A stretch of DNA of 24,223 nt from Larix sibirica (lineage: Eukaryota > Streptophyta > Pinopsida > Pinales > Pinaceae): positions 7,349 through 31,571 of the forward strand of contig NWUY0300109677.1 in the NCBI GenBank assembly GCA_004151065.3. Reading direction: 5' to 3'. Below the pieces are notes generated by a model that saw only the letters and a list, made by a program, of their open reading frames with translations, searched no databases and was not told the DNA's origin. This document shows, piece after piece, positions 1 through 9,950 of the stretch. The position numbers were made by a program, and so were the translations under genes. Within the stretch, counting starts at the first letter, position 1. Every line of letters begins with the position of its first letter.

Positions 1-185
1 AAGCGAGACACCAATTTGGTGTATGAGACCCCCTTGTTTGTGGGACAAGGGACCCCCTCTCTGCGCAGAGATTTAACTGCTAAAGGCCTACAAAGGTGTA
101 CATACCCTACCCCCCTCCGGATTTGAACATGTGACCTCCTAGAAAGGAACACATGTTCTTAACTGTTAGGCCCACTTAGGCTATA
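1..185 (-). mobile_element. tRNA-derived SINE, minus strand, truncated by window edge
   Basis: Read on the minus strand, the head carries a pol III box A-like motif (TAGCCTAAGTGG, about 171-183) and about 45 nt further a box B-like motif (GTTCAAATCC, 119-128). This is the usual internal promoter layout of tRNA-derived SINEs. The body then runs toward base 1 and contains two short hairpins: arms ACACCAA/TTGGTGT at 8-22 and CCCTTGT/ACAAGGG at 31-51. The 3' tail lies outside the window. The head abuts the start of family A copy 1. It does not fold as a normal tRNA (no clear acceptor or anticodon arms), so I do not call it a tRNA gene. The family name is unknown. Confidence 0.6.
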
Positions 186-1290
186 AGGCACATCGAAAGT
201 TGGAGCAGGGGTTTGGATTGACGCATGTCTGCGTTGGAGTTTGTGCGATGTCGAATGTTTGAGCTTGATTTGCTTTTATCGTCAGGTTATGGGCGTGTTG
301 CATATAGTCCAAGTAGGAAGGCTATAGTGGTTTTGCAACCTTATGAAAAGGTGGTGGACTTAGCATTGAATGTTATGCGTTGATTTACGAAGTAGCATAA
401 TGGATATTTTATTACTCACCTTAATCAAAGGATATGACGAGATTTGTGCCATAATGGTACTAACGCCTTGGCCTTTGTTTTGAAAGTTGATTTTTTTATG
501 TAAGAAGGTCAACAAGGCATGTTGACGTGGCTAGATGATAGCGCGTTCATTAGTTAATGGTTGCAAAGTGGCAAAATCTAGGAGCTACAAAATCTAGGGT
601 TGGCATGAATGCATGTTGTTGCATTGAATGATCTTGTTCGTGGGGTGTTAATGCTAACTTTCTCGACTTTTCACTAAGTTTGGAGTCTTGTGTTGCCATT
701 CTTGTTGAGTTTTCTTTGCAGTTGCACTGTTTGTAATTCGCCCTTGCAGGACTGTTAGTGTCTGCATTGCTCTGTGAGGAAGGTTTTAAGCATTGGAAGG
801 TATGTAGCTTAGCAATATTTTGCTATGTTAATTATTTAGTTTGCAATGCAATGTATTCTTCGCTTTGTTGAGAGCGCGACCTACTTGTATTCTTCCCTAT
901 GGCTTTTCCCTTGAATGAAAAATGTTGAATGAAGGCTCCATTTCAAAAGTTGGCGGTGAATTCAATATTTGAAGTAATATGGGTAATTGGAAATTAGTGA
1001 TAAATTTTGATTGTAATTATGGTTCATTTTCTGCTAGGCATGGTTAATGTGGTCATTCAAGCTAATAAGATAAATTTATTGTTTTGTATGAGATTATGCA
1101 ATATGCATTGTTTCTTATTGTTTATGATGTTGCCAGGTGATGTTGCTCTAAAAATAAATGAACCAAAGTTTGTGGAAAACTCAATAGCTTGTAATTGCTT
1201 TCATCTTCGGCAATTAATTGATCCGAATGTTCTTTTGAAAACACCGGTCTCTGGAGAGCTCGTTGTTTTCTTTTGGATTGGGAATTCAAT
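181..1290 (+). repeat. Family A repeat, copy A1
   Basis: First of three direct copies in the left 4 kb; the GGGCGTGTTG landmark is at 291, with equivalents at 1888 and 3132. The first ~200 bp keep a frame ending in PYEKVVDLALNVMR and a stop, shared with copies A2 and A4. The middle matches inverted copies at 6460-6650, 7400-7590 and 8050-8290. The stretch near 840-940 (TTGAATGAAAAATGTTGAAT) resembles a plant 3' UTR end. The segment 1040-1290 has a diverged partner at 2550-2760. What is seen is a repeat with a coding-like head. That it is the 3' part of a multicopy gene is inference. Confidence 0.75.
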
Positions 1291-1819
1291 CCCATAACAA
1301 TGCACTAGAAGTGCCTTTATATTTGTTAGATTTTATGTTCGGACATTTTGGCCGTCAACAGGGTATCGATGATATTTAGGAAACCCTAATTCTAAATGAT
1401 GAATTGAGATAAATTGGCAAAGAGATAAGGAGCTTCTTCTTTTCTATCTTGGATACCAATGGATACTTGAAGGTTGGCTTTAAAACTTTGAACCCTAAGC
1501 TGTGACTTGCATTCTAAAAAAGTTGAGTGCAAAAGATTTGGTATTTATGCTTAGAAGTCCCATGCATACATTTGAAATACCAATATTTTTGTTTGGATCT
1601 AAGAGCCGATTTGTATAGAGATTGAAAGATAAGCATAATGGCTCTTTCAGTTATTGGAATTATTGTCTTTATTTGTTTCTTCTCTTTAGCAATTGTAAGA
1701 AAAAAAATGCTTTGAACTTGGCATATTGTCTTGGTGTTGATAAGGGTTGAGTATAAGCTCAAATTCGAGCCTCGGGGAGTTTTATTCCCCTTCTCTTTCA
1801 TTGAAATGTTATTGTTCAA
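1291..1819. other. Gap between A1 and A2; partial repeat only
   Basis: No gene is recognised. Bases about 1465-1570 (GGCTTTAAAACTTTGAA and following) match 2768-2860 downstream of copy A2, so this belongs to the extended family A flank. The remainder, including the start of the open stretch from 1747, is not recognised. Confidence 0.5.
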
Positions 1820-2880
1820 CTTTTGCAAGGCCATGTGCTTATGCTCAATGTGCTTGTTTTTATGTGGGTTTTGTGTCGTCTGCTTGTGGGCATGTTGCAT
1901 GTAGCCTCAACGGGAGGGCTGTAGTGGTTTATGAACCTTATGAAAAGGTGGTGGACTTAACATTGAATGTTATATGTTGATTTCAAAAGTAGCATAATGG
2001 ATATTTTATTGTTCACCTTGATCAAAGGATATGACAAGATTTGTGCTATGATGGCACTAACAATGTGGGCATTTGTTTGAAAAGCTTATTTTTTATGCAA
2101 TAAGATTGAGATGACATGTTGATGTGGCTAAATGATAGTGTGTTCATTGGTTAATGGTTCCAAAGTGGCAAAATCTAGCAGATAGGAAGTTTAGGGTTGG
2201 CATGACCGTATGTCGTTGCATTGAATGATCATGTCCGTGGAGTGTTGTTGCTAACTTCCTCGACTTTTCACTGGGTTTGGAGGTTTGTGTTACCATTTTT
2301 TTTAGTTTTATTTGCGCTTACATACCTATAATTCGCTCTTGCAAGATTGTCACCATTTTGATTTCTTTATGAGGAAGGTTTTAAGGATTGGAAAGTATGT
2401 AGCATAGCAATAATTTGTTATTTCGAGTATTTAGTTTGCAATGCAATGTATTCTTGGCTATATTGAGGGTGCGGCCTACTTGTGTTGTTCGCTGTGCATT
2501 TTCCCTTTAATGAAAAATATTGAATGAACGTTGTTCGTTTTGCAATGAGCATGATCAATGTGGTCATTCAACCTGGCATAAATTTATTGTTTTGTATGAG
2601 ATTCTATAGTATGCCTTGTTCCTTATTGTTTATCCCTTTTGCATGTGTTGCTGCTTTAAAAAAGAAATGAACCAAAGTTTATGCAAAACTCATAAGCTTG
2701 TAATTGCTTTCATTTTCGGCAAGTAGTTGTCCCGAACGTTGTTTTCAAAATATCAATACTCAAAGGTTGGCTTAAAACTTTGAATCCTAAATTGTGACTT
2801 GCACTGTAAAAAATTGACTGCAAAAGACCTGGTCTTTATTTTTCTAAGTCTCGTGCATGGTTCATTGTATGTGATTCAAA
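1820..2880 (+). repeat. Family A repeat, copy A2 (5' end replaced)
   Basis: A direct copy of A1 and A3 lacking the usual first ~70 bp (the AAAGTTGGAG start); unrelated sequence precedes it. The coding-like head reads CGHVACSLNGRAVVVYEPYE and ends at a stop at 1978-1980. The body then matches A1 through the 3' UTR-like end near 2440-2530 and continues into the extended flank. The landmark distance A1 to A2 is 1597 bp and A2 to A3 is 1244 bp, so the copies are direct repeats with an unequal period. Confidence 0.7.
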
Positions 2881-2939
2881 TTCAATTTGAAATCATTATG
2901 TGTGACATCTTGCGATCATTTTGGGGGCAGTTAGGTCAT

Positions 2940-4130
2940 TCATGCGATGGCAATATGCCACCTTTTTCCTGCTTTTGGAAGACCTTTCCATAGTTAGGCT
3001 TTGATAAAGGCACCTCGAAAGTTGGAGTGGGTATTTGGATTGGTGGATGTTCGTGCTGGAGTTTGTGTGATGGCGGGAGGTTTCAGCTCGGTTTGCCTAT
3101 GTTTGATGCAGGCTTTGTGTCATTATCATGGGGGCGTGTTGCATGTAGCCTTGGCAGGAGGGTTGTAGTGGTTTTCAAACTTTCAAGAGGTATAAGACAT
3201 GGATTGGCAGATAAAAATGTGATTTCGAGCCTTATGAAAGGTGGTGGGATTGTTATATGTTACATGTATTCAACTCCATAAGTTGATTTCCGAAGTAGCA
3301 TAATGGATATTTTATTGTTAGATGTAATCAGAGGATATGACGAACGTTAATGGCATTGATAGCCTCGACCTTTGTTTCAAAAAAAAAATTTATGAAAGAA
3401 GGCTGACATGGCATGCTGATGTGGCATGATGATAGCCCACTCATTGGTTAGTGGTTGCAAAGTGGTAAAACCTAACAGTTACGAAATCTAGGGTCGACAT
3501 GAACGCATATTGCAGCATTGATTGATCCTATACGTGGGGTGTTGATGCCAACTTTCTCGATTTTCCACCTGGTTTGGAGGTTTGTGTTGCCATTCTTTTT
3601 TAGTTTTCTTTGCACTTGCACTGCTTATAACTCACTCTTGGAGGATTGTAACCATTAGCATTGCTTTCTAACGAGGATTATAAGCGTTGAAAGGTATGTA
3701 GCTTAATAGTATTTTGCTATATGAAGTTTTTAGTTTGCAATGCAATGTATTATTGGCTATGTTCAGGGTGTGATGTGCTTGTATTCGTCCCTATGCCTTT
3801 TGCCTTAACTAAAAAAAATGTTGAATAAAGACTTTGTTTCAAAATTTGGTGATGAATTAAGTGTTTGAAATGATGTGGGTAATTAAAAACTACGCTTAAT
3901 ATTTGTATGAATCTCATGAAGGACTTGTACATTCAACTTTCTAGAAATATTGTCAATGTTTTCTTCGTATTTTGATTATGGATCATTTTCTGATCTCCAT
4001 CCAGAAATTTGAAATGCAATGAATTTTCTTATGGAAATGTGGAAGCCCATGCTTATGGTTATGCATGGCATGTTTCATTGTATGAGACTCAAATTCAAGT
4101 TGAAATAATTTTGTATGAAAATCCTAATGG
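2940..4130 (+). repeat. Family A repeat, copy A3
   Basis: The copy starts with a linker (TTTTGGAAGACCTTTCCATAG, about 2974) that also precedes the inverted copy A4 and follows the LRR fragment at 9355-9819. The head starts AAAGTTGGAG at 3018 and encodes WSLCDGGRFQLGLPMFDAG and WGRVACSLGRR. An indel after 3180 breaks the shared frame. The body runs through the 3' UTR-like end near 3740-3830. Bases 4060-4120 (CATGTTTCATTGTATGAGAC and following) match 2855-2910. It is non-functional as it stands. Confidence 0.7.
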
Positions 4131-4335
4131 AGTTTTGTGTACTATTGATTGAAAGATGATGCACCTGTAGTTTCAAACGACAGATATGATTACATGTGTA
4201 GTTTCTACTTGATATAGAGCCATTAATGAATTGTCTTAAGTTGCAAGCTTATTTGGCATATCTTCTTACTATTTTGTATGTGTACTGATGATGTTTCTCA
4301 TGACCCTATAAATGAGGATTTTTAGCAGAGGATGA
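4131..4335. other. Unassigned spacer
   Basis: Nothing recognised: no long frame and no match to the other repeats of the window. Confidence 0.4.
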
Positions 4336-5057
4336 CATCGGGGAAATAAAGATAATAGAGGTAATAGAGGAAATTGGGGTAGAGGTCAACACCCTTTTTG
4401 GCAAGGAGATAGGAACAAAATATTGAGGTTCTCAATCCATTTTGATGTAGAATTTGAAGAATTTAATCATCTTTTGCACAGTGGCTTTCTGAATTTGGTC
4501 GGTTTAGGCTATGTCTCGGCTATCCAATCCTTTGTTAGACCTCATGTATAGTCTCATCAAAGCATCATTAGCATACTTGTTCCCCTGCATGTGTCCATGC
4601 ATCTTGAGCCTGGAAATAATGATGGTTGGAACTAGGTTGTTCTAAATCAACCATCAAGTATTGGGGGATGGCCCACCCTTTCATTGCCATTTCCTCAACC
4701 TGCACCACCTGAGCAAAATTATGATCATCAACTAGCTTCTGCAATGTCCTAGGATCAAGCGCTGCAACATGTTGAAATAAGCAAAGCATCTCCTGGCCAG
4801 CAACCTAGGTTGACAGGAAAAAGACCCACAGAGGTTGCCAAGTCAAGCTCCTTTGAAGCTTTGTCTCATTCTATTACATCTCATGCAAATCTGCCAAAGG
4901 GGATAATGTTGGAACAATAGACATCGATCCAGGTGATATGCAATCAACTAACCAGGCAGCAAGATCAGTAAAACAAATAGGGAAATCAAGTAGAAAGGAT
5001 ACTCCTCAAGGGAGTGAAAAAGGAAAAGATGCCTCTCACAAAAAATATAATTTTTAA
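4336..5057 (+). pseudogene. Pseudogene of an unrecognised Gly/Arg- and Pro/Gln-rich protein
   Basis: A single plus-strand frame can be followed from 4336 to 4920 with in-frame stops at 4549, 4633, 4750 and 4918. A one-base shift between about 4880 and 4905 leads to a second frame that ends at TAA 5055-5057. The N-terminal part is rich in Gly, Asn and Arg (NRGNRGNWGRGQHPFWQGDR), as in RGG-type RNA-binding tails. A middle block reads FDVEFEEFNHLLHSGFLNLV. A Pro/Gln-rich block follows (PLPFPQPAPPEQNYDHQL). The C-terminus is Ser/Lys-rich (SSRKDTPQGSEKGKDAS). The long sharing of one frame and the sensible composition argue for a decayed real gene, whose upstream part is missing or unrecognised. 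I do not recognise the family. A retroelement gag or a host nuclear protein are both possible. The open stretch on the opposite strand (4568-4789) is its shadow. Confidence 0.6.
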
Positions 5058-6281
5058 TTTGGTTGATGAGCAACACTTTCATTTATTTTTGACTCATGCA
5101 TCAACATTTTTAGACTATGTTTAAAAAGAGGTAGAGTTGTAATTATGTACGACAAGTTTTGATATTTTTGATGTAGTATGAAAGTTATTATAAATTTGCC
5201 TTTGATTTTATGGTCTAAATTATTTTGGTTGTTGGTATATCTAATATTTTATGTTTAGAGGAACAAGCTAATTAATAGGAAACTACATTGGATATGACGA
5301 GGTCCCACTTGTTTATATTATATTTCTTTATCATATTATATTTAAATTAACTTATTGTATTTATTTATTCTAAATAAGTATCTTGTCTAAAAGGTAGTCC
5401 CCATCTACCTCTAACTTCTTATCAAAGGAAAAAAGGGAGACACAAAGAGATACAAAGGGAGACACATGGAAGGTTCATTAACTCTATCAGAAATTGGTGA
5501 AGAGAATGTAGACTAGGAATCTCTTCCTGATAGGAGTTGTTTTTCCTTTCTAGCTTGATCAGAAATGTTATTAGAGGTTCAAGGACCGATGATTCATATA
5601 GCATGGACGTGCATAATGGCCAAACTATGGAGGAGGCAATAGTTATACAAATTCATGCACAATTATTGTTTCATTTTAGTTGAGTTGTTTGTAGGGAGAC
5701 TTTCTATGGCTCTTGTATTTTGATTCCAATAACCGTTTGCAATAATTCAATTTTTATTGATTTGATTTTGATTTTGATTTTGCTTGTAACAGAGAAAGGA
5801 TAAGAAACAAGTACGAAAACAAATACATTGGCATATCGTGGATGTTAAATTTTTTATAATTAAATCAATTATTGGAAATGCATGTCAAAAGGGGAAGGGC
5901 TTTGTTGTTGCTTATTGATTACACATAATGAAGAGAATCATATAAACTTATGCATAGAATTATTTTTTGTATCTAATTTGGTCAATTTCCATCAATTACA
6001 AATTTTATATGTCAAAATCCCATGAAAACAAAAAGAAGAAGAAAAATTGTATGTGTAACAGCCTCTGCTATTAATTTATTGCTTGGGAACTCTCCCATAT
6101 TGTTGTTTTTTGCATTCTGGTGCAATCCCTTCAAAGTACTACTTCCTATTGGTCCCTTGCCACCTTTTCTTCACCATTTTTGTCTTTTTTCCAGCTTATT
6201 TGAAAATATTTAATAGTATCTATTTTACAAATGTCTACATGGATTGTTCCCTTCAATACTTTTCCCTACCTATTTATCCTA
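5058..6281. other. AT-rich stretch without recognised genes
   Basis: No coding region is supported. Short open frames on both strands (for example 5422-5604 minus and 6022-6213 plus) have low-complexity composition and no recognisable motif. The only structured feature is a short ATTTTG repeat at 5761-5782. Confidence 0.5.
5761..5782. repeat. Short (ATTTTG)n microsatellite
   Basis: Three to four head-to-tail ATTTTG units. Confidence 0.8.
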
Positions 6282-6449
6282 TGCAAAGCAAGGTTGGTTT
6301 CGCAAAAAGCAATTGTATTGTATCATTCACTTGGATATGTGCAGAATTGACATGCCATCGACATACAATTGAGAGGTCTCCTCGACTGTGATTATTAATG
6401 TATCATTTGCTTGCATTAATGCACAACTACATTTTCGATTGTCTACATG
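6282..6449 (-). pseudogene. Conserved peptide fragment 1 (VEET..QLY.D), possible NLR C-terminal piece
   Basis: Minus-strand frame of 56 codons with one internal stop. It reads ALMQANDTLIITVEETSQLY, then VDGMSILHISK, stop, then IQYNCFLRNQPCFA. The same peptide, residue for residue in most positions, is encoded at 6912-7106 (minus) and in part at 10102-10195 (plus). Three diverged copies keeping one frame argue for a real protein origin. I cannot name the domain. Its place next to LRR fragments and family A suggests the C-terminal region of an NLR-like protein, but that is inference. Confidence 0.5.
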
Positions 6450-6459
6450 GAATGTTCCC

Positions 6460-6900
6460 TTCAATATTTCCAATGAACGCGCTATCATCTAGCCACATCA
6501 ACATGCCTGGTTGACCTTCTTATATAAAAAAACAACTTTTCAAACAAAGGCCGAGGTTGTCAATGCCATTATGGCACAAATCTCATCATATCCTTTGATT
6601 AAGGTGACCAATAAAATATCCATTATGTTACTTTGGATATCAACGCATAGCATTCAATGCTAAGTCCACCACCGTTTCATAAGGTTGAAAAACCATTATA
6701 TCCCTCCTGCCCAGGTTACACGCAACACGCCCACAAGCTGACAATAGAAGCAAACCAAGCTCAAACCTCCCTCCATCACACAAACTCCAATGCGAACACA
6801 CGTCAATCCAAACCCCTGCTCCAACTTTCAAGGCGCATTTATCAAATCTTGACTATGGAAAGACCTTGCAAAAGCCCATAAAATGTGGCATGTTGTGACC
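6460..6900 (-). repeat. Family A repeat, inverted copy A4 with linker
   Basis: Reverse complement of the head and middle of family A. It includes linker (about 6840-6900, matching 9410-9475 and 2940-3005), the AAAGTTGGAGCAGGGGTTTG head, the peptide WSLCDGGRFELGL and CGRVACNLGRR, the PYETVVDLALNAMR stop, and the ATATCCATTATG block near 6616. It is flanked on both sides by copies of the VEET peptide fragment, so on the minus strand the order is peptide 2, linker, family A, peptide 1. Confidence 0.75.
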
Positions 6901-6911
6901 GTATGGACCAA

Positions 6912-7106
6912 CTAATAGGTGTCAAAACAGTCACAAAACCAAAATTGGTTATGTAGAAAGCAATTGTATTGTATATTTTTCTTCGATATGTGCAGAATTG
7001 ATATGACATCGGCATACAGTTGGCGGGTCTCCTCAACTGTGATTAGTAATGTGTCATTTGATTGCATTAGTGGATAATTGCATCGAGATATTGTATGTAT
7101 GAGCAT
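6912..7106 (-). pseudogene. Conserved peptide fragment 2 (VEET..QLY.D)
   Basis: Open minus-strand frame of 64 codons containing PLMQSNDTLLITVEETRQLY, then ADVISILHISKKN and IQYNCFLHNQFWF. It is colinear with the fragment at 6282-6449 with many conservative changes (Ala/Ser, Ile/Leu, Met/Ile). This is the best preserved copy, with no internal stop across the shared region. No start is implied; it looks like an exon piece. Function and family are not recognised. I infer an NLR C-terminal region from the neighbouring LRR remnants. Confidence 0.5.
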
Positions 7107-7295
7107 ACGATTGATTTCCTAAGTAGCAATGCCATAGACATTTAGGAATGCATTGCAATTAGCTAGAAGACAAATTTCATTGCCTCATGTTTTGGGTGTG
7201 CAAGGGCTGCAACCCTATCGAAGCAAAGACCGTTGGAGGTCAAGTTTGCTAGAGTTCAAGCTAGTTTTTTTCTATCAAAGAATAAGCTCTACACC
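7107..7295 (+). repeat. Family C repeat, copy C1 left part
   Basis: Matches 10370-10560 and 13040-13240 in the same orientation. Shared blocks include GGTGTGCAAGGG followed by an AAGCAAAG block, TTTGCTAGAGTTCAA and TCAAAGAATAA. The copy is interrupted after about 7295 by inverted family A pieces and resumes at 7599. Confidence 0.65.
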
Positions 7296-7598
7296 AAGAT
7301 TAAACCCCCTGCGATCACACAAACTCCAGCACAGACACACATCAATCCAAACACCTGCTCCAACTTCTGAGGTGCCTTTATCAAATCTACCATGGGATGC
7401 CCTCGAATAGAGTCATTCAATGCAACAACATGCGTTCATGCCAACCCAAGATTTCATATATGCTAGCTTTGGCCACTTTCCAAGCATTAGGAAATGAACA
7501 TGCTTTCATCTAGCTATGTCAACCATTCCATGATGACCTTCTTCCTTAAAAAAAATGAATTTTGAAAAAAAATCCTAGGTTGTCAGTGTCATTGTGGG
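7296..7598 (-). repeat. Two abutting inverted family A pieces inside family C
   Basis: On the minus strand, 7590-7400 matches the middle of family A (GCATGAACGCATGTTGTTGC block). It is followed at once by 7385-7300, which matches the family A head (KVGAGVWIDVC, WSLCDR). Middle before head means two truncated copies placed end to end. Both flanks are family C sequence, so these pieces sit inside a C copy. Confidence 0.6.
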
Positions 7599-7800
7599 AA
7601 AATGTTGTTATCAAACATGCATGCATATGCCTTCATGCCTTTTCTACAAACCATTTTGCATTGGCTAGGAGAAGTGCTTAGCACTGGTTGGAAAATGGAA
7701 TTTTTTCTTGTTGACCACAATGTATCGGCATGCTCTCTACAAATTGCAACCTTTGGCCTTGATCTGTTGTATAGAAGAGGGGCTTATATTGCTTCACGAT
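7599..7800 (+). repeat. Family C repeat, copy C1 right part
   Basis: Starts with the shared block TTATCAAACATGCATGCATA and continues through CATTTTGCATTGG and AAGTGCTTAG, as in 10596-10690 and 13270-13360. Its right end overlaps a minus-strand LRR-like fragment. Confidence 0.65.
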
Positions 7801-7842
7801 AATAATATTTAGTTCTATAAGCTTTGTGAACTTTCCTAGGCC
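7678..7842 (-). pseudogene. LRR-like fragment of an NLR-type gene
   Basis: Minus-strand open stretch of 54 codons to a stop at 7678-7680, beginning GLGKFTKLIELNIIIVK. The start matches the plant LRR pattern 'GL..TKL.ELN' also seen at 10728-10799 (GLEQPTKLRELNLS) and 9355-9819 (ELEQPTKLT). After the first ~17 residues the resemblance is lost and the rest may be intron or decay. Call by analogy with the clearer fragments. Confidence 0.4.
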
Positions 7843-7984
7843 TCATATGGTGTTGATATTTTTCACATTGACTAAATTTCAATTTTTGAAAAAGAAGTGA
7901 AGTTTTCCACAGTTAGCAGTTCCTATAGGTCCAATACCCTGGCAAATTTTGATGAATTTCAACAAGCTACTAACTTCAAGGTTG
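7843..7984. other. Unassigned spacer
   Basis: No match to the other repeats of the window and no supported coding frame. Confidence 0.4.
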
Positions 7985-8290
7985 ATAGATCTCAATGCAA
8001 ATTGTCGCTCCAACTCATGAGGTGCCTTTAGCAAATTTCATTTATGCAAAAAAATTTGCAAAGTGAGAAAACAAAATTGCATCTTGGAACCGGTTTCGAC
8101 AAACCTCCCAGCTTGGTGAAAAGTAAAGAAATTTGGAATTAACACTCTAGGCATAGGATCATACAATGGGGAAACATGCATTCATGTCAACCCTGGGTTT
8201 TGTAGCTGCTAGCTTTTGCCACTTTGAAACCATCAACCAATGAATGGGCCATCATGTAGCCATGTCAAGATGCCACGTCGACCATATGAG
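7985..8290 (-). repeat. Inverted family A pieces (middle then head)
   Basis: On the minus strand, 8290-8150 matches the middle of family A (GGTCGACGTGGCATCTTGAC, then CATTCATTGGTTGATGG). At 8040-7990 a head-like start follows (AAAGGCACCTCATGAGTTGG). As at 7296-7598, the middle precedes the head, so two truncated copies abut. Confidence 0.55.
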
Positions 8291-8319
8291 CTTTATGAAA
8301 TATATGAGCTTTTGTTGCA

Positions 8320-8960
8320 TCTGAAACAAAAACACTGTTAGAAAATTATGAGCCCATATAGCAAATGGCTCATGTACTTGATCAATATAAAGCATATTGT
8401 GTTCAATACACAAGAAACTCCATGTAGGTATTTTGTCTTTGTTGCAATTCTAAATACCAACATCGATTTTTTACGATATGTAGATATTGTGTCCACGACA
8501 CTATTGTAATAGAATTATGACAAGAACAAGAATATAAACATTAAGGGTATAGTGCATGGGAGAATAGTATAAGTGCTTAAGGAAGAACAATTATAAAGTT
8601 CAACAACAAGTTCACATTGTGCCAAAGCAACTTGATACATATTATAATTATTTGAACTCTATGTCACCCCCATCTTTTTTATGGCTGTGTTCTAATTTGG
8701 AAATAAAGGTAGCAAAAAAAAGGCAAAAGCCTAGGCAATGTTGTACCCTATAGAAGGCATCTTACACACATTATGGTGGGATAATCATGCTCGATCAACT
8801 ACGAAAAAAAAATAGGAGGCATCTTTCTTAATTGCGGGCAACCTATTATAATAATAAAAAGCATAATTGTTTTCCTACTATGCCCTTCTTGCAAGCAAGG
8901 AGTGTCATGAGCACAATCCTTTTCCAACCAACTTAGACAAGGAAATTGCTTCATCGTAAT
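8320..8960 (-). repeat. Family B repeat, copy B1
   Basis: Colinear with 10960-11640 (B2) and 12250-12720 (B3). Shared plus-strand blocks are AATACCAACATC near 8453, GAAGAACAATTATAAAGTTC near 8581, and GCAAGCAAGGAGTGTCATGA near 8891. It contains the degraded peptide described at 8800-8919. On the minus strand B lies in the same direction as the LRR fragments. Confidence 0.65.
8800..8919 (-). pseudogene. Degraded YFF-type conserved peptide, copy in B1
   Basis: In one minus-strand frame with three stops I read SLLARRA, two stops, ENNYAFYYYNRLPAIKKD and ASYFFF. These residues align with the copies at 11122-11448 (EGAYQENNFSLYCNRL, VPSYFFFG) and 12457-12561 (SKGAY, stop, EKDYVSYFFSG). It is the most decayed of the three. 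The domain is not recognised. Confidence 0.45.
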
Positions 8961-9354
8961 TCAAAATTGTATCTAGTCTATATAAAGAGTGAGCAAAGGT
9001 TAAACGACATACAGAAAATAGGTGCTATAGTCTTAAAAAGATACATGGGCGGAGTTTTTGTCAACATATCCTCACTGACATTCGAGAAAAGTGCATTGTC
9101 CCAACTTCCATTTAGCTGTAATTGCAAAGTTTCATGTCATGTTAGAAGATCAAGGCAAATTGAAAATTAGGTAAGACATGCAGAAGATAGATGTAAACTT
9201 TAAACAAGGGCAAATTCTGTGAAACTGTTGAGGCACACATAGTTGCAGTATTGTTTACTGTCATCCCATCTTTGATCAACAGTCCATAACTTCTATTACT
9301 TTGCCAACATCCAATTACAATTGCTGTGACAGACCCAGTATAGTACGAATTTGC
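8961..9354. other. Stretch without recognised genes
   Basis: A plus-strand open stretch at 8946-9170 has no recognisable motif. The minus strand is also open over part of it (LFSNVSEDMLTKTPPMY, about 9095-9040) without a family match I can name. Nothing is supported. Confidence 0.35.
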
Positions 9355-9819
9355 TTACTTGCAGATTCCATATATACATGTGCCTGGTGCTAGTCTGCAT
9401 TCATGGAAATTTTGAGGCACCTTTATCGAAGCCTTACCATGGAACGACCTTACAAAAGCGCAGAAAATGTGGATCTTGCGATTGTGTGAGGAGCCTAAAA
9501 GCCTGGTATTCACACAACCACTAGCTCTCAGTTTCTCGAGAGAAGTAGAGTGTTCCATACTTATTGGCTTTCGTCTGCCATTGCATTTACTAACATACAT
9601 ATCTTTAAGCGTGGATAGTTTCCCTAACCTTGGTATGGTCTCAGGTTTGACACATCTACTAGTATCCACACATGGAAACCCTGTTATTGCATTGTGGTGA
9701 CTAACATTTATTTATGTGAGCTTTGTGGGTTGCTCCAATTCTTGTATGCTCTTGATCTTCACACAACCACTGCAATTTAGCTTGTGTGAACATGACAAAT
9801 GTTCCACGGCTGCCAGTGC
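9355..9819 (-). pseudogene. LRR region of an NLR-type resistance gene, pseudogene fragment
   Basis: One minus-strand frame runs from 9819 with a single stop (TAA at 9712-9714). It shows the plant LRR pattern of NLR proteins: AVEHLSCSHKLNCSGCVKIK, SIQELEQPTKL, stop, INVS, then PRLGKLSTLKDMYVSKCN, MEHSTSLEKLRASGCV. The two SGCV motifs are 249 bp (83 codons) apart, fitting a multi-repeat LRR block. NLR proteins sense pathogens in the cytoplasm or nucleus, and their LRRs form the recognition and autoinhibition face. No TIR, coiled-coil or NB-ARC part (P-loop, GLPL, MHD) was found anywhere in the window. Downstream, at about 9475-9405, the frame runs into the linker that precedes family A. The missing N-terminal half, the stop and the diverged ends mark it as a relic. 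Confidence 0.7.
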
Positions 9820-9950
9820 TCAATTCTAATGCCATTTACTAACAATTAGTAATGCAGGCATTATTAGCGGCGCCAACCTTACTATATTGCTATAAATAGT
9901 TGCATGGCATGGCTCTGACTGTTCACAGGTGCAATAACTTCAGTTCTATG
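9820..9950. other. Unassigned spacer
   Basis: Possibly continues the LRR relic in another frame, but nothing is clear enough to call. Confidence 0.3.

Noticed and set aside
111-183. Functional tRNA gene
   Set aside because: Box A and box B motifs are present, but there are no pairing acceptor or anticodon arms; better explained as a SINE head.
4568-4789. Minus-strand 73-codon open frame
   Set aside because: The opposite strand carries the longer, compositionally sensible pseudogene frame with shared stops pattern; this one is its shadow.
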